From the NCBI GenBank assembly GCA_016779995.1, contig JADHMO010000002.1:62001-126000 (forward strand): a stretch of DNA of 64,000 nucleotides, written 5' to 3'. The position numbers and the translations under genes are program-made. Source of the stretch: Flavobacteriales bacterium. GTDB lineage: Bacteria; Bacteroidota; Bacteroidia; Flavobacteriales; UBA7312. Shown here piece by piece: positions 27,211-38,137 of the stretch (positions are counted from its first letter, which is position 1; each line of letters begins with the position of its first letter). The notes beneath the pieces are model-generated. The model saw nothing but the letters and a program-made list of their open reading frames with translations, had not been told where the DNA came from and ran no database searches.

Positions 27211-27671
27211 TAGTCTTCTTTTTCGATGTTGCCCATTACTTCCTCTGCTAAATCTGCAAAATCAGAAGTAGCATCTTTTAATACTTGCTCGTATTGATCT
27301 TTATCCCAAACCTCAATCATATTGACTGAACAAGAAATGACTACGTTTTTTGAAATGTTAGCAAAGCTGATTAGATCCTTTGGAATTTGGAGTCGAGCAT
27401 TAGAATCCGTTTCTAACATTTTGACACCAGCAGTAAAAAGACGTATGAAGTCATTATTTTTCTTTACAAATCGATTCAATTTATTTACCTCAGACATCAA
27501 TACATTCCACTCGCTCATAGGATGTATTTCAAGGCAACTGCTAAACACAGAACGCTTCAAAACAAAGCCCTCTCCTATGATAGGAGACAACTGTTTTTTC
27601 AAGACTGCAGGTAGCATAAGCCTACCCTTAGCATCAATCTTGCATTCATATGTCCCAATTAAGTTAATCAT
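27210..27671 (-). CDS. mraZ: Transcriptional regulator MraZ
   Basis: First gene of the division and wall cluster. The 153-residue protein has two AbrB-like MraZ repeats: the first with YECKIDAKGRLMLPAVLKKQL (about 7-27) and the second with DSNARLQIPKDLI. MraZ binds direct repeats in its own promoter and usually represses the cluster. A matching operator with three 10-base repeats is present at 27710-27734, 39 bases before this start. The start ATG 27671 (MINLIGTYECKID) matches the family. Confidence 0.96.
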   Translation of the reverse strand: MINLIGTYECKIDAKGRLMLPAVLKKQLSPIIGEGFVLKRSVFSSCLEIHPMSEWNVLMSEVNKLNRFVKKNNDFIRLFTAGVKMLETDSNARLQIPKDLISFANISKNVVISCSVNMIEVWDKDQYEQVLKDATSDFADLAEEVMGNIEKED

Positions 27672-27709
27672 TCAAATCGTATGTAAGCCGTAAATATATG
27701 CAATTTTAC

Positions 27710-27734
27710 TCCACTTTTTACCACATTTTACCAC
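27710..27734 (-). promoter_or_regulatory. MraZ operator: three 10-base-period repeats
   Basis: On the minus strand three GTGGW boxes (plus-strand CCAC at 27711, 27721 and 27731) are spaced exactly ten bases apart, with A-rich 5-base spacers. This matches the known MraZ-box layout in other bacteria (short GTGG/TGGG-type repeats, 5-base spacers). It lies about 40 bases upstream of mraZ and probably overlaps or borders its promoter, giving autoregulation of the whole dcw cluster. Confidence 0.75.
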
Positions 27735-27821
27735 ATTGTTGATAACTCGTGACACTTTTCTCTAATTACACCTATTCTCTTGGGTTATAATCTATATGGC
27801 TTTGAGATGATTATTTTTACG

Positions 27822-27829
27822 TATTTTTG
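27822..27829 (+). promoter_or_regulatory. -7 box for the hydrolase-engB unit
   Basis: TATTTTTG matches TAnnTTTG and lies 17 bases before ATG 27847. Confidence 0.5.
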
Positions 27830-27846
27830 TGAAAAATTTAATCTGA

Positions 27847-28611
27847 ATGGTTTTAGAAACGATTAAAGAAAAGGGCTATGAATACATAGAGGTTGGTGAA
27901 GGCCCCGTAATTGTTTTGTTGCATGGTTTGATGGGAGGTTTAGACAACTTTGAAAACGTCATTCCAAAACTTGCCTCTAATGGATACAAAGTGATTGGCC
28001 CAGTTCTACCACTTTTTGAAAAACCTATCCTTAAAACTAGTATCAAACATTTTTCAGATTACATCCACGATTTTTTAAAATTTAAAAAGCTAGATAAAGT
28101 CATCTTATTTGGTAATTCTTTAGGTGGTCATATTTCTCTTGTTTATGCTAAAGATCACCCTGAAATGGTTAAAGGCCTAGTACTAACAGGAAGTTCTGGC
28201 TTGTATGAAAACTCAATGGGCGACACCTTCCCAAGACGAGGCGACTACGACTATATTCGTAAAAAAACAGAAGAAGTTTTTTACGACCCTAAAATGGCTA
28301 CAAAAGCTTTAGTTGATACTGTTTTTGAGATTGCCAATAACAGAAATTCTGTGATTCGTTTACTGACAATGGCCAAATCGGCTATACGTCATAATATGAG
28401 TAGTGACATTCCTCATTTAGACTTTCCTGTATGTTTAGTTTGGGGTAAACAAGATAGTGTAACACCTCCTGAAGTTGCCGAAGAATTCCATAGTCTTTTC
28501 CAACGTTCGGATTTGTATTGGATTGATAAGTGTGGTCATTCACCCATGTGGGAACATCCAGAAGAATTTTCTAAAATTCTTTGCACTTGGCTGAACGCCA
28601 ATATCAAATAA
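27847..28611 (+). CDS. Alpha/beta hydrolase
   Basis: A 254-residue alpha/beta-hydrolase fold protein. It has the oxyanion-side VLLHGLMGG motif (about 23-31), the nucleophile elbow GNSLGGH (Ser near residue 92), an acid in [11 protein letters not shown], and the catalytic histidine in [15 protein letters not shown]. The substrate is unknown; such genes lie upstream of engB in many Bacteroidota. It is separated from engB by only seven bases and has its own promoter box, so the two are probably co-transcribed. It diverges from mraZ. Confidence 0.92.
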   Translation: MVLETIKEKGYEYIEVGEGPVIVLLHGLMGGLDNFENVIPKLASNGYKVIGPVLPLFEKPILKTSIKHFSDYIHDFLKFKKLDKVILFGNSLGGHISLVYAKDHPEMVKGLVLTGSSGLYENSMGDTFPRRGDYDYIRKKTEEVFYDPKMATKALVDTVFEIANNRNSVIRLLTMAKSAIRHNMSSDIPHLDFPVCLVWGKQDSVTPPEVAEEFHSLFQRSDLYWIDKCGHSPMWEHPEEFSKILCTWLNANIK

Positions 28612-28618
28612 ATTTAAG

Positions 28619-29227
28619 ATGCGCATCAAACAAGCTGAGTTTATTATCAGTAATACAGACATTAAAAAATGTCCTAAAGCTGATATGCCCGAATATGCCT
28701 TTATTGGTCGCTCGAATGTGGGCAAATCTTCTTTAATAAATATGCTAACGGAGAGAAAAAGTCTAGCTAAAGTTTCAGGCAAACCAGGAAAGACTCAGCT
28801 TATCAATCACTTCCTAATAAATAAACATTGGTATCTTGTAGATTTGCCAGGATATGGTTATGCTGGAGTATCCAAAACTCAACGCTATGAGTTTGCTCAG
28901 TTTATCAAAAAGTATTTACTAAAACGAGAAAATTTAATGTGTCTGTTTGTCCTCTTGGACTCTCGCCTAAAACCACAAGCTATTGATTTAGAATTTATGC
29001 AATGGTTAGGCGAAAACGGCATTCCTTTTGTAATCTGCTTCACCAAGCAAGACAAAATGTCTAAAAAAGAAAGTACAGAAAATCTGATTAACTACAAGAA
29101 AGAATTACTCAAAAGCTGGGAAGAACTCCCTCAAATATTTTTAAGCTCAGCCACTAAAAAGAATGGTAAAGAAGAAATTTTAACCTTCATAGCAAATACT
29201 AACGAGCTTTTTAAATCAGCGCAATAA
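28619..29227 (+). CDS. engB: Ribosome biogenesis GTPase YsxC/YihA (EngB)
   Basis: A small GTPase (202 residues) needed for 50S subunit assembly. It has G1 GRSNVGKSS (about 31-39), G3 DLPGYGYAG, and G4 TKQDK with LLSSA-type G5 ([12 protein letters not shown]). The ATG 28619 start gives the usual N-terminal AEFIIS strand. It overlaps the stop of the convergent gldC gene by 12 bases. A nearby gldB-gldC pair is a known flavobacterial arrangement. Confidence 0.97.
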   Translation: MRIKQAEFIISNTDIKKCPKADMPEYAFIGRSNVGKSSLINMLTERKSLAKVSGKPGKTQLINHFLINKHWYLVDLPGYGYAGVSKTQRYEFAQFIKKYLLKRENLMCLFVLLDSRLKPQAIDLEFMQWLGENGIPFVICFTKQDKMSKKESTENLINYKKELLKSWEELPQIFLSSATKKNGKEEILTFIANTNELFKSAQ

Positions 29228-29542
29228 TTTTTCAGCAAAATGGTGACAAAAGTCACGCATATCGGCTGCCATTTTATCCTCATTAGTTGCTCTTTCTAAA
29301 GTATCTGCCATAGATACTAAGGTCTGATGAAAAAAGTGCTTCATCTCATCGGTTCGCATTTCTTTAGTCCACAAATCTATTCGTAAAGTATCTTTAGATT
29401 TATTGTCCCAAAAAGACAGAAAGGCCGCTTTACACTCACTTAAATCCTGACCTCCATCGGAAGCTTCCCAAAATAGTTTTTCAGGAATATTATTGTCGTC
29501 TAATTGTACATTTATTTTAATTTGAGATTCTTTAGCACTCAT
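29216..29542 (-). CDS. gldC: Gliding motility protein GldC
   Basis: A 108-residue soluble protein starting with [28 protein letters not shown], a pattern characteristic of GldC, with a helical C-terminal half ([15 protein letters not shown], then the end [11 protein letters not shown]). In Flavobacterium johnsoniae it is encoded next to gldB and its loss reduces gliding. Its ATG shares one base with the gldB stop (TAATG), so the two are translated in tandem. It overlaps engB tail to tail by 12 bases. Confidence 0.92.
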   Translation of the reverse strand: MSAKESQIKINVQLDDNNIPEKLFWEASDGGQDLSECKAAFLSFWDNKSKDTLRIDLWTKEMRTDEMKHFFHQTLVSMADTLERATNEDKMAADMRDFCHHFAEKLLR

Positions 29543-30510
29543 TATGGTTTGTATTTAGATTGATTTAAAATGTATTGGGCGTCCTTTATTTGAAATAATT
29601 CTGAAATGGTAACTTCAGTATTGTTTTGCATAAACTCATTAACGATATTCCAGCCTACCCAAACTGCAACTTGTCCTGGCGATTCATGGGGCATACCCTT
29701 GGAATAAGGGGCAGGATTCATATATTTACTAATTATAAATTGATCCTTGGTGTAGAGCAAACCTTCCTCAATTAGGAATTTCCATATTGAAAATTCACTG
29801 TTTTCACACCACTCCATTTGCGTCTGTGTAAAACCCATGGTAATATGAGGTGGGGCATCGACTAAAAATTCATTAAGAGTATATTTTATTTTTCCATAAT
29901 GAATCATTTGAGCCAAAAAACTATCAAAAGAAACAGGAAATTCAGCCTCCAACCAACCATTGACAGCAACAGAAGTTAGATATTCTGACTGAAATTGATG
30001 ATGCATATATTTTGGAAATTTATGAATCAAATTGGAATAGTAATTATCATTACCTAAAAACATCTCTAAGCCAATTCCTAAGGTGCTGTCCGTAGCAATA
30101 GCGATATAATTAAAGCCTCCAAAAAAAGTAACAATTGTCGGAATTGTCTTATTTGGAAATGCCATGTGATAATGGTAAAAAGCCCTTGACAATTTCTTAT
30201 GTTGAGTACTAAAATCTTGGTACTGATTAATTACATCTTGATAGGGCTTGGCAAAATCTTGTTCTTGCTGAAAGGCCCTCAAAGAATCGGCAAATGATTC
30301 GGCAGGTAAAAAAATCACATTTTGACTATAAACCTCCCAAAAGTAGCCGTACTCATCAGCATAATCATCATAAGACGCATTATAAGGGTCAGTTGCATAA
30401 ATAGTATCCAAGCGTTTTACTTCAAGCTCAAAATTGGTAGATTCATCATGTACACAAGACATGATTAGAAAAAGTGAAATAAAGACTAAATAATAGATGT
30501 TCTTTTTCAT
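29542..30510 (-). CDS. gldB: Gliding motility lipoprotein GldB
   Basis: A 322-residue lipoprotein, signal peptide MKKNIYYLVFISLFLIMS then lipidated Cys19. Mature features include the EVKRLDT start and a C-terminal zinc-peptidase-like layout (HESPGQVAVWVGWNIVNEFM) typical of GldB. GldB is essential for gliding and T9SS-linked surface adhesin movement in flavobacteria. The minus-strand TAATTTTA box (one mismatch to TAnnTTTG) ends four bases before the ATG, so the transcript may be leaderless. It is divergent from nadE and shares the promoter region. Confidence 0.93.
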   Translation of the reverse strand: MKKNIYYLVFISLFLIMSCVHDESTNFELEVKRLDTIYATDPYNASYDDYADEYGYFWEVYSQNVIFLPAESFADSLRAFQQEQDFAKPYQDVINQYQDFSTQHKKLSRAFYHYHMAFPNKTIPTIVTFFGGFNYIAIATDSTLGIGLEMFLGNDNYYSNLIHKFPKYMHHQFQSEYLTSVAVNGWLEAEFPVSFDSFLAQMIHYGKIKYTLNEFLVDAPPHITMGFTQTQMEWCENSEFSIWKFLIEEGLLYTKDQFIISKYMNPAPYSKGMPHESPGQVAVWVGWNIVNEFMQNNTEVTISELFQIKDAQYILNQSKYKP

Positions 30511-30530
30511 GATGTAAAATTACGATTTAT

Positions 30531-30538
30531 TACCTTTG
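30531..30538 (+). promoter_or_regulatory. -7 box seven bases before nadE
   Basis: TACCTTTG is an exact TAnnTTTG match and ends seven bases before ATG 30546, predicting a leaderless nadE mRNA. Confidence 0.55.
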
Positions 30539-30545
30539 TACTGCT

Positions 30546-31325
30546 ATGCAAACTAAAGAATGCGTTAATTACATCACAGATTGGCTTTTGAACTACTCAA
30601 AACAATCTAAGACTAAGGGATTTGTGGTTGGTGTTTCAGGTGGAATTGACTCTGCAGTAACTTCAACTTTAGCCGCCAAAACTGGACTAGAGGTCTTGTG
30701 CTTAGAAATGCCTATTCACCAAGAAATTAATCAAGTCAACAGAGCCAACGAGCATATAAATTGGCTAAAAGAAAACTATAACAAGGTGTCTTCTTTACGT
30801 ATAGACTTGGGAGAAACCTACGACTGTTTTAAGCATACTGTTAGTAATGATATTCAAGGCGATAGCCATCAAATGGCATTAGTCAATTCTAGAGCAAGAC
30901 TAAGAATGACAACATTATACTATCATGCACAACTCAATAATTATTTAGTGGCAGGAACGGGCAATAAAGTAGAAGATTTCGGTATTGGTTTTTACACTAA
31001 ATATGGTGATGGCGGAGTAGATTTAAGTCCTATTGCGGATTTACTAAAATCTGAAGTTTTCGAAATCGGCAAAGAACTTGGCATAATAAACTCCATCCTT
31101 ACAGCTGCACCAACCGATGGTTTGTGGGGTGATAATAGAACAGATGAAGACCAAATTGGGGCAACTTATCCAGAACTAGAGTGGGCTATGAGCTTTGAAG
31201 GAAATACTGATACTTTAAACAAACGTCAGCAAGAAGTTTTAGACATTTATAATCGCTTAAATAAAGCTAATAAACACAAGATGATACCCATACCAATTTG
31301 TGAAATACCCAATCATTTGAAATGA
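30546..31325 (+). CDS. nadE: NAD(+) synthase, ammonia-dependent type
   Basis: Final step of NAD synthesis, amidating nicotinic acid adenine dinucleotide. The 259-residue protein has the PP-loop SGGIDS at 31-36, the VNSRARLRMTTLYYHA segment, GTGNKVEDFGIGFYTKYGDGGVDL, and the LWGDNRTDEDQIG motif, all typical of NadE. No N-terminal glutaminase domain is present, so the ammonia source is free ammonia or a separate partner. The start lies directly after a promoter box. A DUF5686 gene follows after 28 bases on the same strand. Confidence 0.96.
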   Translation: MQTKECVNYITDWLLNYSKQSKTKGFVVGVSGGIDSAVTSTLAAKTGLEVLCLEMPIHQEINQVNRANEHINWLKENYNKVSSLRIDLGETYDCFKHTVSNDIQGDSHQMALVNSRARLRMTTLYYHAQLNNYLVAGTGNKVEDFGIGFYTKYGDGGVDLSPIADLLKSEVFEIGKELGIINSILTAAPTDGLWGDNRTDEDQIGATYPELEWAMSFEGNTDTLNKRQQEVLDIYNRLNKANKHKMIPIPICEIPNHLK

Positions 31326-31353
31326 TGAAATAGACCTCCTCAAAGCCCTTTAA

Positions 31354-33918
31354 ATGAAAAAACATCAATTAGCTTTCAAATCCGTTTTACTCTTATTTTT
31401 GGTATTAAACTCATCCAACTCTGTAGGTCAAATCACTAAAGTAAAAGGTAAAGTTTTAGATGAATCTAACAATCCTATGCCTTTCGTAAATATCAATTTT
31501 GTGAATTCTCACATTGGCACAACTACCGATTTTGATGGTATGTATTCTATTGAAACTAAATGGGCAACAGATAATTTGTCAGCATCTTTCTTGGGCTACC
31601 AAAAAGAAGTTAAAAACATCGTGAAGAACAAAAATCAAATCATCAACTTTAAACTGAAAACCAATTCGGTAAAACTCAAGACCGTCAATATTGTAGAAAA
31701 GAAAAAATTGAAGTATAAAAACAAAGGAAATCCAGGTGTTGAACTCATCAGAAATGTAATTGCCCAAAAAGAGAATAATCACGAACACTCTCTTGAGTAT
31801 TATGAGTGTGATAAATATGAAAAAGTAGAATTTGACTTAAATAATTTCTCCGAAAAAATAGTCAATAATAAACTCACTAAAGATTTTCAATTTGTATTTG
31901 AACATTATGTAGATACTTCAGAAATTAATGGTAAACCATTTATTCCATTTTTTATTAGAGAAAACCTATCCAAAGTCTATTATAGGAAACAGCCTGAGAG
32001 TCAAAAGGAATATATGTATGGCACTAAAATGAGTGGTCACCTGAACCGATTTGATAGTGACGGTATTGGTCACTTTATGAAAAAACTTTATTCTGACATT
32101 AATATATACGACAATCAAATTATTCTTTTTGGCAATCATTTTCCTAGTCCTATAAATGCCATAGCCCCCAACATTTATAAATACTTTATCATAGATACAC
32201 TAGCAGTCGAAGGTGTTAATTGTATCAATTTAGGTTTCTCACCACGCTCAAAATCTGATTTTGCATTTACAGGTAATCTTTTCATCATCAACGATAGCAC
32301 TTATGCAATTCGCAAAGTAGAAATGGGAATTAATGAAAACATAAACCTCAACTTTGTTAATGATTTACAAATTGACCAAGACTATATAAAGGTCAATGAA
32401 TCTAAATGGATGCTGAAAAGAAACAATATATTCATAGATTACAGTTTATCAGAAAAACAGACAGGAATACTGGGTAAAAAAACCGTTTCTTTTCAAAATT
32501 ATGTTGTCAATCAATGTAGACACGACTCCATATATTCAACTAAGAGTGATTTAATACATGTAGATAATAAAAATAACGTAAGTGAAAACTATTGGAATCA
32601 AAATAGACACGAAAACCTGAACAGCCAAGAAGAAGGGATTTACACTATGATTGATAGCATTCAAAATATCAGAACCTTTAAAATAATTTCGGAGGCAGCT
32701 TCTATTCTTACTTCTGGTTGGATAAATTGTAAATGGTATGAACTCGGAACAGTGGCAACTTTTGTTAGCTGGAACGAAATTGAAGGTCTAAAATTGAGAA
32801 TTGGTGGCAGAACAACTACTCTATTCAATGAAAAATTTCAGCTAAAGGGACATATTGCCATAGGCTTAGGAGATTTGAGAATAAAGTACCTCGGTGGTAT
32901 GGATTATTCACTCAATGACAATTACCTTAAAAATCCACAACACAAAATTTACGGAAGTATTTCTAGAAGGACATTTTTTCCGGGTCAATTTCTAGAAAAG
33001 CTAGACCACGATAATTTTTTATTGTCTTTTAACAGTGGTATTTCTGATAAAATGTTGCTCATTCATAAATTGCAGTTAGGCTATTTGAAAGAATTTGTTG
33101 GGGGCTTTTCATTGGACATTAAATTAGAGAATAAACGCTACAAGCCATTAGGGAATTTATTTTTTGTAAACGGTTACGGAGAAAAAGACTATCATATCAA
33201 CACAGACGAATGTGCTATAAAAGTTAGATACGCACCTCACGAAAAATTTTATCAAACCAAAAATGGAAGACGTAGAATAAGTAGTAAACACCCTATTTTT
33301 ATTGCAAAGCACACTATGGGAGTTAAAGGGTTTTTTAACGGAGAGCATCAGTTTTCAAAATCTACTTTTGAAATAATCAAGAGAATATATGTGCCACTAA
33401 TGGGGCATTCTGATGTCAATGTAGAAGTCGGTAAGTTTTGGGGCAAAGCACCATTTCCATTGTTACAAATCCCTATTGCTAATCAATCTTTGGGTTATCA
33501 AAAAGAGGCTTTTAACACCATGAATTTTATGGAGTTTATAAATGATGAATACCTTAGTCTAAGGTGGTCTCATTTTTTTAAAGGTGCTATCTTTAACAAG
33601 TTGCCCTTGCTCAAACACCTCAAGGTGAGAGAAGTTATAGGCGTTAAAGCACTATTGGGCAAACTAACTGACACCAATAATCCTAATATGGATAAAAGTT
33701 TGCTGCAACTTCCTACAGACTCTAATGGTAAAGCGACTACTCATATCCTTAACGGCAACCCCTATATTGAGGCGAGTATAGGAGTAACCAATATTCTCAA
33801 ATTCTTTAGAGTAGATTTAATAAAAAGACTGAATTATCTTGATGAAAAATACGAAGTGACTTCCTTATTAGGACAAAGAGGACTAACAGTCCGTTTTAGT
33901 GCTAAATTCGATTTTTAG
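31354..33918 (+). CDS. DUF5686/carboxypeptidase-like regulatory domain outer-membrane protein
   Basis: An 854-residue exported protein with a signal peptide ([26 protein letters not shown]). An N-terminal carboxypeptidase-regulatory-like beta domain (about 28-110, [19 protein letters not shown] then FLGYQKEV) is followed by a long DUF5686 beta-rich region that probably forms an outer-membrane barrel. The C-terminal residues ([11 protein letters not shown]) end in Phe, as in many outer-membrane barrels. The function is not known. It follows nadE by 28 bases, and its stop overlaps korB by four bases from the other strand. Confidence 0.82.
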   Translation: MKKHQLAFKSVLLLFLVLNSSNSVGQITKVKGKVLDESNNPMPFVNINFVNSHIGTTTDFDGMYSIETKWATDNLSASFLGYQKEVKNIVKNKNQIINFKLKTNSVKLKTVNIVEKKKLKYKNKGNPGVELIRNVIAQKENNHEHSLEYYECDKYEKVEFDLNNFSEKIVNNKLTKDFQFVFEHYVDTSEINGKPFIPFFIRENLSKVYYRKQPESQKEYMYGTKMSGHLNRFDSDGIGHFMKKLYSDINIYDNQIILFGNHFPSPINAIAPNIYKYFIIDTLAVEGVNCINLGFSPRSKSDFAFTGNLFIINDSTYAIRKVEMGINENINLNFVNDLQIDQDYIKVNESKWMLKRNNIFIDYSLSEKQTGILGKKTVSFQNYVVNQCRHDSIYSTKSDLIHVDNKNNVSENYWNQNRHENLNSQEEGIYTMIDSIQNIRTFKIISEAASILTSGWINCKWYELGTVATFVSWNEIEGLKLRIGGRTTTLFNEKFQLKGHIAIGLGDLRIKYLGGMDYSLNDNYLKNPQHKIYGSISRRTFFPGQFLEKLDHDNFLLSFNSGISDKMLLIHKLQLGYLKEFVGGFSLDIKLENKRYKPLGNLFFVNGYGEKDYHINTDECAIKVRYAPHEKFYQTKNGRRRISSKHPIFIAKHTMGVKGFFNGEHQFSKSTFEIIKRIYVPLMGHSDVNVEVGKFWGKAPFPLLQIPIANQSLGYQKEAFNTMNFMEFINDEYLSLRWSHFFKGAIFNKLPLLKHLKVREVIGVKALLGKLTDTNNPNMDKSLLQLPTDSNGKATTHILNGNPYIEASIGVTNILKFFRVDLIKRLNYLDEKYEVTSLLGQRGLTVRFSAKFDF

Positions 33919-34916
33919 TCGATTGTCCAAGTGTTAGACCCTTTTAGTAAATCGTCTAAATTACCTTGACCTTTTTGCTCAATAGCATTGTCAATTTGTT
34001 GTACCAAAGCATCTTCGTAAGTTGGTCTATCTTCAGAATAAAACACCCCAAAAGGACGTGGAAAATCAGCATCAAAGAAACGTGTTAGCAAACCCGCTTT
34101 GACTCTATCTTTTTCATCGTGAACCCACAAATCATCAATAGAGCAATCTTCTAATGAAACAATGATAGGCTTAAAGCCGTCCAAACGAATACCTTTATCT
34201 TTATTTTCTCCAAACACTAAAGGTTGTTCGTGTTCTAAAAACAGGGTTTGATTCATTTTTGTGGCTTTATCCGTCATGCTAAAAAATGCCCCATCATTAA
34301 AGACATTACAATTTTGATATATCTCTAGTAAAGAAGTGCCCTTATGACTGTTAGAGCGCATTAACATTTCTCGCATATGCTTAGGGTCTCTGTCCATTGT
34401 TCTTGCAATAAAGGTTGCATCAGCACCCATACACAAGGCTAAAGGGTTAAAAGGATGGTCTATCGACCCCATTGGTGTAGATTTCGTCTTTTTACCTTTT
34501 TCGGAAGTCGGCGAATATTGTCCTTTAGTTAATCCATAAATTTGATTGTTGAACAACAAGACATTGGTATCAAAATTTCTTCTTAGTAAATGAATCAAGT
34601 GATTACCACCAATAGATAATGAATCGCCATCACCAGTAATTATCCAAACGCTTAAGTCGGGGCGTGCTGCTTTTAGCCCACTTGCTATAGCCGTTGCTCT
34701 ACCATGAATAGAATGCATACCAAAGGTTTCCATATAATACGGAAAACGTGAAGAACAGCCTATTCCTGAAATGAATACAATATCTTCTTTAGGCACATTG
34801 ATTTCTGGCATTACCGACTGCACTTGTTTTAATATGGAATAATCCCCACAGCCAGGACACCAACGTACTTCTTGGTCAGAAGAAAAATCTTTTGCTGTAT
34901 ATACCTTATTCTCCAT
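33915..34916 (-). CDS. korB: 2-oxoacid:ferredoxin oxidoreductase beta subunit
   Basis: Thiamine-diphosphate subunit (333 residues) of a 2-oxoacid oxidoreductase that makes acyl-CoA and reduced ferredoxin; 2-oxoglutarate is the likeliest substrate. It shows the [13 protein letters not shown] cysteine motif, [12 protein letters not shown], and the TPP-binding [20 protein letters not shown] followed by [11 protein letters not shown]. It overlaps korA by 11 bases and is the last gene of an mrp-nfu-korA-korB transcript. Substrate choice between 2-oxoglutarate and pyruvate cannot be fixed from sequence. Confidence 0.93.
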   Translation of the reverse strand: MENKVYTAKDFSSDQEVRWCPGCGDYSILKQVQSVMPEINVPKEDIVFISGIGCSSRFPYYMETFGMHSIHGRATAIASGLKAARPDLSVWIITGDGDSLSIGGNHLIHLLRRNFDTNVLLFNNQIYGLTKGQYSPTSEKGKKTKSTPMGSIDHPFNPLALCMGADATFIARTMDRDPKHMREMLMRSNSHKGTSLLEIYQNCNVFNDGAFFSMTDKATKMNQTLFLEHEQPLVFGENKDKGIRLDGFKPIIVSLEDCSIDDLWVHDEKDRVKAGLLTRFFDADFPRPFGVFYSEDRPTYEDALVQQIDNAIEQKGQGNLDDLLKGSNTWTID

Positions 34917-36744
34917 CGTGCAATTCTATAATTCGGTTTTTAATTTCTCTTGCTTCAAATGGTATTCCCTGAATTTTATTCATTGGAATAGCATCTATAA
35001 CGTACTTATCACGTATCAGTTTTATCAATTGACCGTTATTTATCTCCGGTATCAACACCTTATCGTAAGCTCGTATTAGACTCTCTAAATTTTTAGGAAA
35101 CGGATTAATGTAACGCAAATGAGCATGAGCTACTGAATATCCTTCAGCCAATAATTCTTTGACTGCTGTTTTTATTGCGCCATAAGTCGAACCCCAAGCT
35201 AGTACAAGGACTTTAGCTTTTTCTGAACCAGCATCTAACTTCTGATTAGGAATGAAATCAGCTATACGTTCCACTTTTTCGGCTCTAGTTTTCACCATTA
35301 ATTCGTGGTTACTAGAATCGTAGGAAACATTGCCCGTCAAATTTTCTTTTTCTAAGCCCCCTACTCTATGTTCAAAACCTGACATACCAGGAATAGCCCA
35401 TTCTCTTACTAATTTATCATCTCTTTTATAGGGCAAATAATCCGTATTTTCTTTTTTAGTCATCGGCACTTTTATAGACTGAAGGTCTTTAGACTGAGGG
35501 AATAACCAAGGCTCTGCACCATTAGCAATATATCCGTCAGATAAGAAGAATACAGGTGTCATGTGTTCTATTGCAATGCGACAGGCTTCTAAAGTAGCCT
35601 CAAAACAATCCGATGGTGTACTAGCCGAAATGATTGGTACAGGTGCTTCACCATTTCTACCATACATAGCTTGTAACAAATCGGCTTGTTCTGTTTTGGT
35701 TGGCAAACCCGTTGAAGGCCCACCTCTTTGTACATTAACAATAACTAAAGGTAGCTCTAGCATAAATGCCAAGCCTATAGCTTCTCCTTTTAAAGCTACA
35801 CCAGGTCCAGATGTTGCCGTAACTCCTAGTGCACCACCAAAAGATGCTCCTATACTTGCGCTTATAGCCGCTATTTCATCTTCGGCTTGGAAAGAACGTA
35901 CGCCAAAGTTTTTATGTTTGGCCAATTCGTGTAAGATGTCTGATGCAGGAGTTATAGGATACGATCCATAAAATAAGTCAAGACCTGACTGCTGAGAGGC
36001 AGCAATAAGACCCATAGCCGTAGCTTGATTACCCATTATATTGCGGTAAGTTCCTGATGCCATTTTTGCAGGTTTCACCTCAAACCTACTACTTGATATT
36101 TCACATGTGTTAGCAAAATTATAACCGGCTTTGAGCACTCTAGTATTGGCTTCTAAAACATCTGGTTTATTCTTGAATTTCTGTTTTAAGAAATCTATGG
36201 TATGCTCTAAAGAGCGGTTGTACATCCAATAGACAAAACCGAGGACAAACATATTTTTGCAACGGTCCTTTTCTTTGACGCCCAATGTAACATCAACCAA
36301 ACATTCTCTAGTTAGTTTAGTTACATTCATTTCACTTACTCTATAATCTGCAAGAGAATTGTCTGTTAATGGATTTTCATCATCTGCAAAACCAGCCAGA
36401 CGCAAATTTCTTTTATCAAAGCCATCGGTATTGAGGATTATTGCTCCTCCTTTTTTCAATCGCTTGAGGTTGGCTTTTAGTGCTGCCACATTCATTACTA
36501 CCAAGACATCGCATTCATCACCGGGTGTAAATATTTCAGTACTTCCAAAAGAAATTTGGAAACCTGACACTCCGGCCAGTGTGCCTTGGGGTGCTCGTAT
36601 CTCAGCAGGAAAATCAGGGAATGTACTGAGGTCATTACCATACAAAGCGGCGGTATTAGTAAACTGCGAACCTGTTAATTGTATTCCATCTCCTGAATCA
36701 CCAGCGAAGAAAATAACTACTTTTTCTACTGTTTCTTGAGTCAT
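34906..36744 (-). CDS. korA: 2-oxoacid:acceptor oxidoreductase alpha subunit (gamma-alpha fusion)
   Basis: A 612-residue fusion of the gamma domain (about 1-195, [17 protein letters not shown]) with the alpha domain (about 225-600, [19 protein letters not shown] then [12 protein letters not shown] and [18 protein letters not shown]). Together with KorB it forms an oxidative decarboxylase using ferredoxin, giving the TCA cycle a ferredoxin-linked 2-oxoglutarate step. It begins at the last base of the nfu stop (TAATG). The fusion is the normal architecture in Bacteroidota. Confidence 0.94.
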   Translation of the reverse strand: MTQETVEKVVIFFAGDSGDGIQLTGSQFTNTAALYGNDLSTFPDFPAEIRAPQGTLAGVSGFQISFGSTEIFTPGDECDVLVVMNVAALKANLKRLKKGGAIILNTDGFDKRNLRLAGFADDENPLTDNSLADYRVSEMNVTKLTRECLVDVTLGVKEKDRCKNMFVLGFVYWMYNRSLEHTIDFLKQKFKNKPDVLEANTRVLKAGYNFANTCEISSSRFEVKPAKMASGTYRNIMGNQATAMGLIAASQQSGLDLFYGSYPITPASDILHELAKHKNFGVRSFQAEDEIAAISASIGASFGGALGVTATSGPGVALKGEAIGLAFMLELPLVIVNVQRGGPSTGLPTKTEQADLLQAMYGRNGEAPVPIISASTPSDCFEATLEACRIAIEHMTPVFFLSDGYIANGAEPWLFPQSKDLQSIKVPMTKKENTDYLPYKRDDKLVREWAIPGMSGFEHRVGGLEKENLTGNVSYDSSNHELMVKTRAEKVERIADFIPNQKLDAGSEKAKVLVLAWGSTYGAIKTAVKELLAEGYSVAHAHLRYINPFPKNLESLIRAYDKVLIPEINNGQLIKLIRDKYVIDAIPMNKIQGIPFEAREIKNRIIELHDGE

Positions 36745-37004
36745 TAATCCTCTAATTTATCAATATCAACTACTTTCTGAACCTCAGGTAGAACCTTTTT
36801 GATAGCTTGTTCAACACCAGCTTTTAAAGTCATCATACTGACTTGACAGTTGCTGCATGCACCAAGTAATTTTACTTTTACTATGTAATCGTCAGTAACC
36901 TCAATAAGACGTATATCACCACCATCCGATTCCAAAAAGGGACGAACTTGTGCTAAGGCATCTTCTATTTTATTAATTACTGTTGAATCAGTTATTATTC
37001 CCAT
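36744..37004 (-). CDS. NifU C-terminal domain protein (Nfu)
   Basis: An 86-residue Fe-S carrier. It has the NifU-C fold with [17 protein letters not shown] and the CSNCQ (CxxC) motif that bridges a 4Fe-4S cluster between two monomers, followed by [12 protein letters not shown]. The start is ATG 37004 (MGIITDSTV), two bases after the mrp stop. A longer frame from 37022 would overlap mrp. Its position between mrp and korA suggests it delivers clusters to KorAB or related enzymes. Confidence 0.92.
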   Translation of the reverse strand: MGIITDSTVINKIEDALAQVRPFLESDGGDIRLIEVTDDYIVKVKLLGACSNCQVSMMTLKAGVEQAIKKVLPEVQKVVDIDKLED

Positions 37005-37006
37005 TA

Positions 37007-38131
37007 TTAATCTGTTGAACAACCGTTAGTGTTTGTAATTTCAACACGTTTAGTTGCCTCTAATTGGTTTCTTTTATTCATTTCTTCCACTACTTTATCA
37101 GCAAAATCTAAAAAGACAATGGCTGCTGGTGTTGAACCTTGCAAAACAGCAGGGCGACCAGCGTCAGCGGCTTCTCTAACACTTTGCACTAGTGGTATTT
37201 CAGCCAATAAAGGGAGTTCTAGTTTTTCAGCTAGTACTCTAGCTCCTTCTTGACCAAAGATATAATATTTATTGTTCGGTAATTCTTGTGGCGTGAAATA
37301 TGACATGTTTTCTACTATCCCAAGCACAGGAACATTGATTGAATCCATTTGAAACATGGCCACCCCTTTACGGGCATCTGCTAATGCAATATTTTGAGGT
37401 GTACTCACGACAACAGCAGCACCAACAGGTATAGACTGCACCAAAGACAAATGGATATCACCAGTACCGGGCGGCAAGTCTATAAGCATGTAGTCTAAGT
37501 CGCCCCAATCGGTATCCCAAAGCATTTGATTCAAAGCCTTGGACGCCATAGCACCACGCCAAACTACAGCTTGGTCAGTATTGGCAAAAAATCCGATAGA
37601 TAATAACTTTACACCATAACTTTCTACTGGTAAAATTTTTCGTTTACCATCCACCTCTCTGCCATTAGGCTTGGCTTTTACCACATCAAACATAATGGGC
37701 ATAGAAGGCCCATAAATATCAGCATCGACTAAACCTACTTTGTAGCCTTTATCGGCAAGTGCTACGGCCAAATTTGCCGTTACAGTAGATTTACCAACAC
37801 CACCTTTGCCCGAGGCAATAGCTATGATGTTTTTAACGCCAGGTATTTCGTTGCCCCTTATTATATTGGGTTTTTTTTCTGCTGCCTCGACTACGATATT
37901 GACCTTTACATCGGCCTTTTCATAAACGTGCTGATGGATAGCTTTTATGCAATCTACCTCTACTTTCTTTTTGTATTGAAGTGTTGGATTATCAATAACG
38001 ATATCTAGCACAACCTCTGTACCAAAAATTTGAATATTACGAACGGCATTGGTAGAAACTAAATCTTTGCCACCACCGGGCAATGTGAAGGTTGATAATG
38101 CTTTTAAAAGCTGTTCTTTACTTATTTTCAT
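37007..38131 (-). CDS. Mrp/NBP35-family Fe-S carrier P-loop ATPase
   Basis: A 374-residue protein with an N-terminal MIP18/DUF59 domain (about 1-85), then a deviant Walker A GKGGVGKST (108-116) and the VDADIYGPSMP switch I, DLPPGTGDIHLS and FGQEGARVLAE segments typical of ApbC/Mrp. Members bind and transfer 4Fe-4S clusters using a CxxC motif; the region ahead of FFANT-type motifs was not checked in detail. The start is ATG 38131, six bases after a promoter box. A TTG at 38140 lies inside that box and is rejected. It heads the mrp-nfu-korA-korB operon. Confidence 0.92.
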   Translation of the reverse strand: MKISKEQLLKALSTFTLPGGGKDLVSTNAVRNIQIFGTEVVLDIVIDNPTLQYKKKVEVDCIKAIHQHVYEKADVKVNIVVEAAEKKPNIIRGNEIPGVKNIIAIASGKGGVGKSTVTANLAVALADKGYKVGLVDADIYGPSMPIMFDVVKAKPNGREVDGKRKILPVESYGVKLLSIGFFANTDQAVVWRGAMASKALNQMLWDTDWGDLDYMLIDLPPGTGDIHLSLVQSIPVGAAVVVSTPQNIALADARKGVAMFQMDSINVPVLGIVENMSYFTPQELPNNKYYIFGQEGARVLAEKLELPLLAEIPLVQSVREAADAGRPAVLQGSTPAAIVFLDFADKVVEEMNKRNQLEATKRVEITNTNGCSTD

Positions 38132-38137
38132 CGGGAA

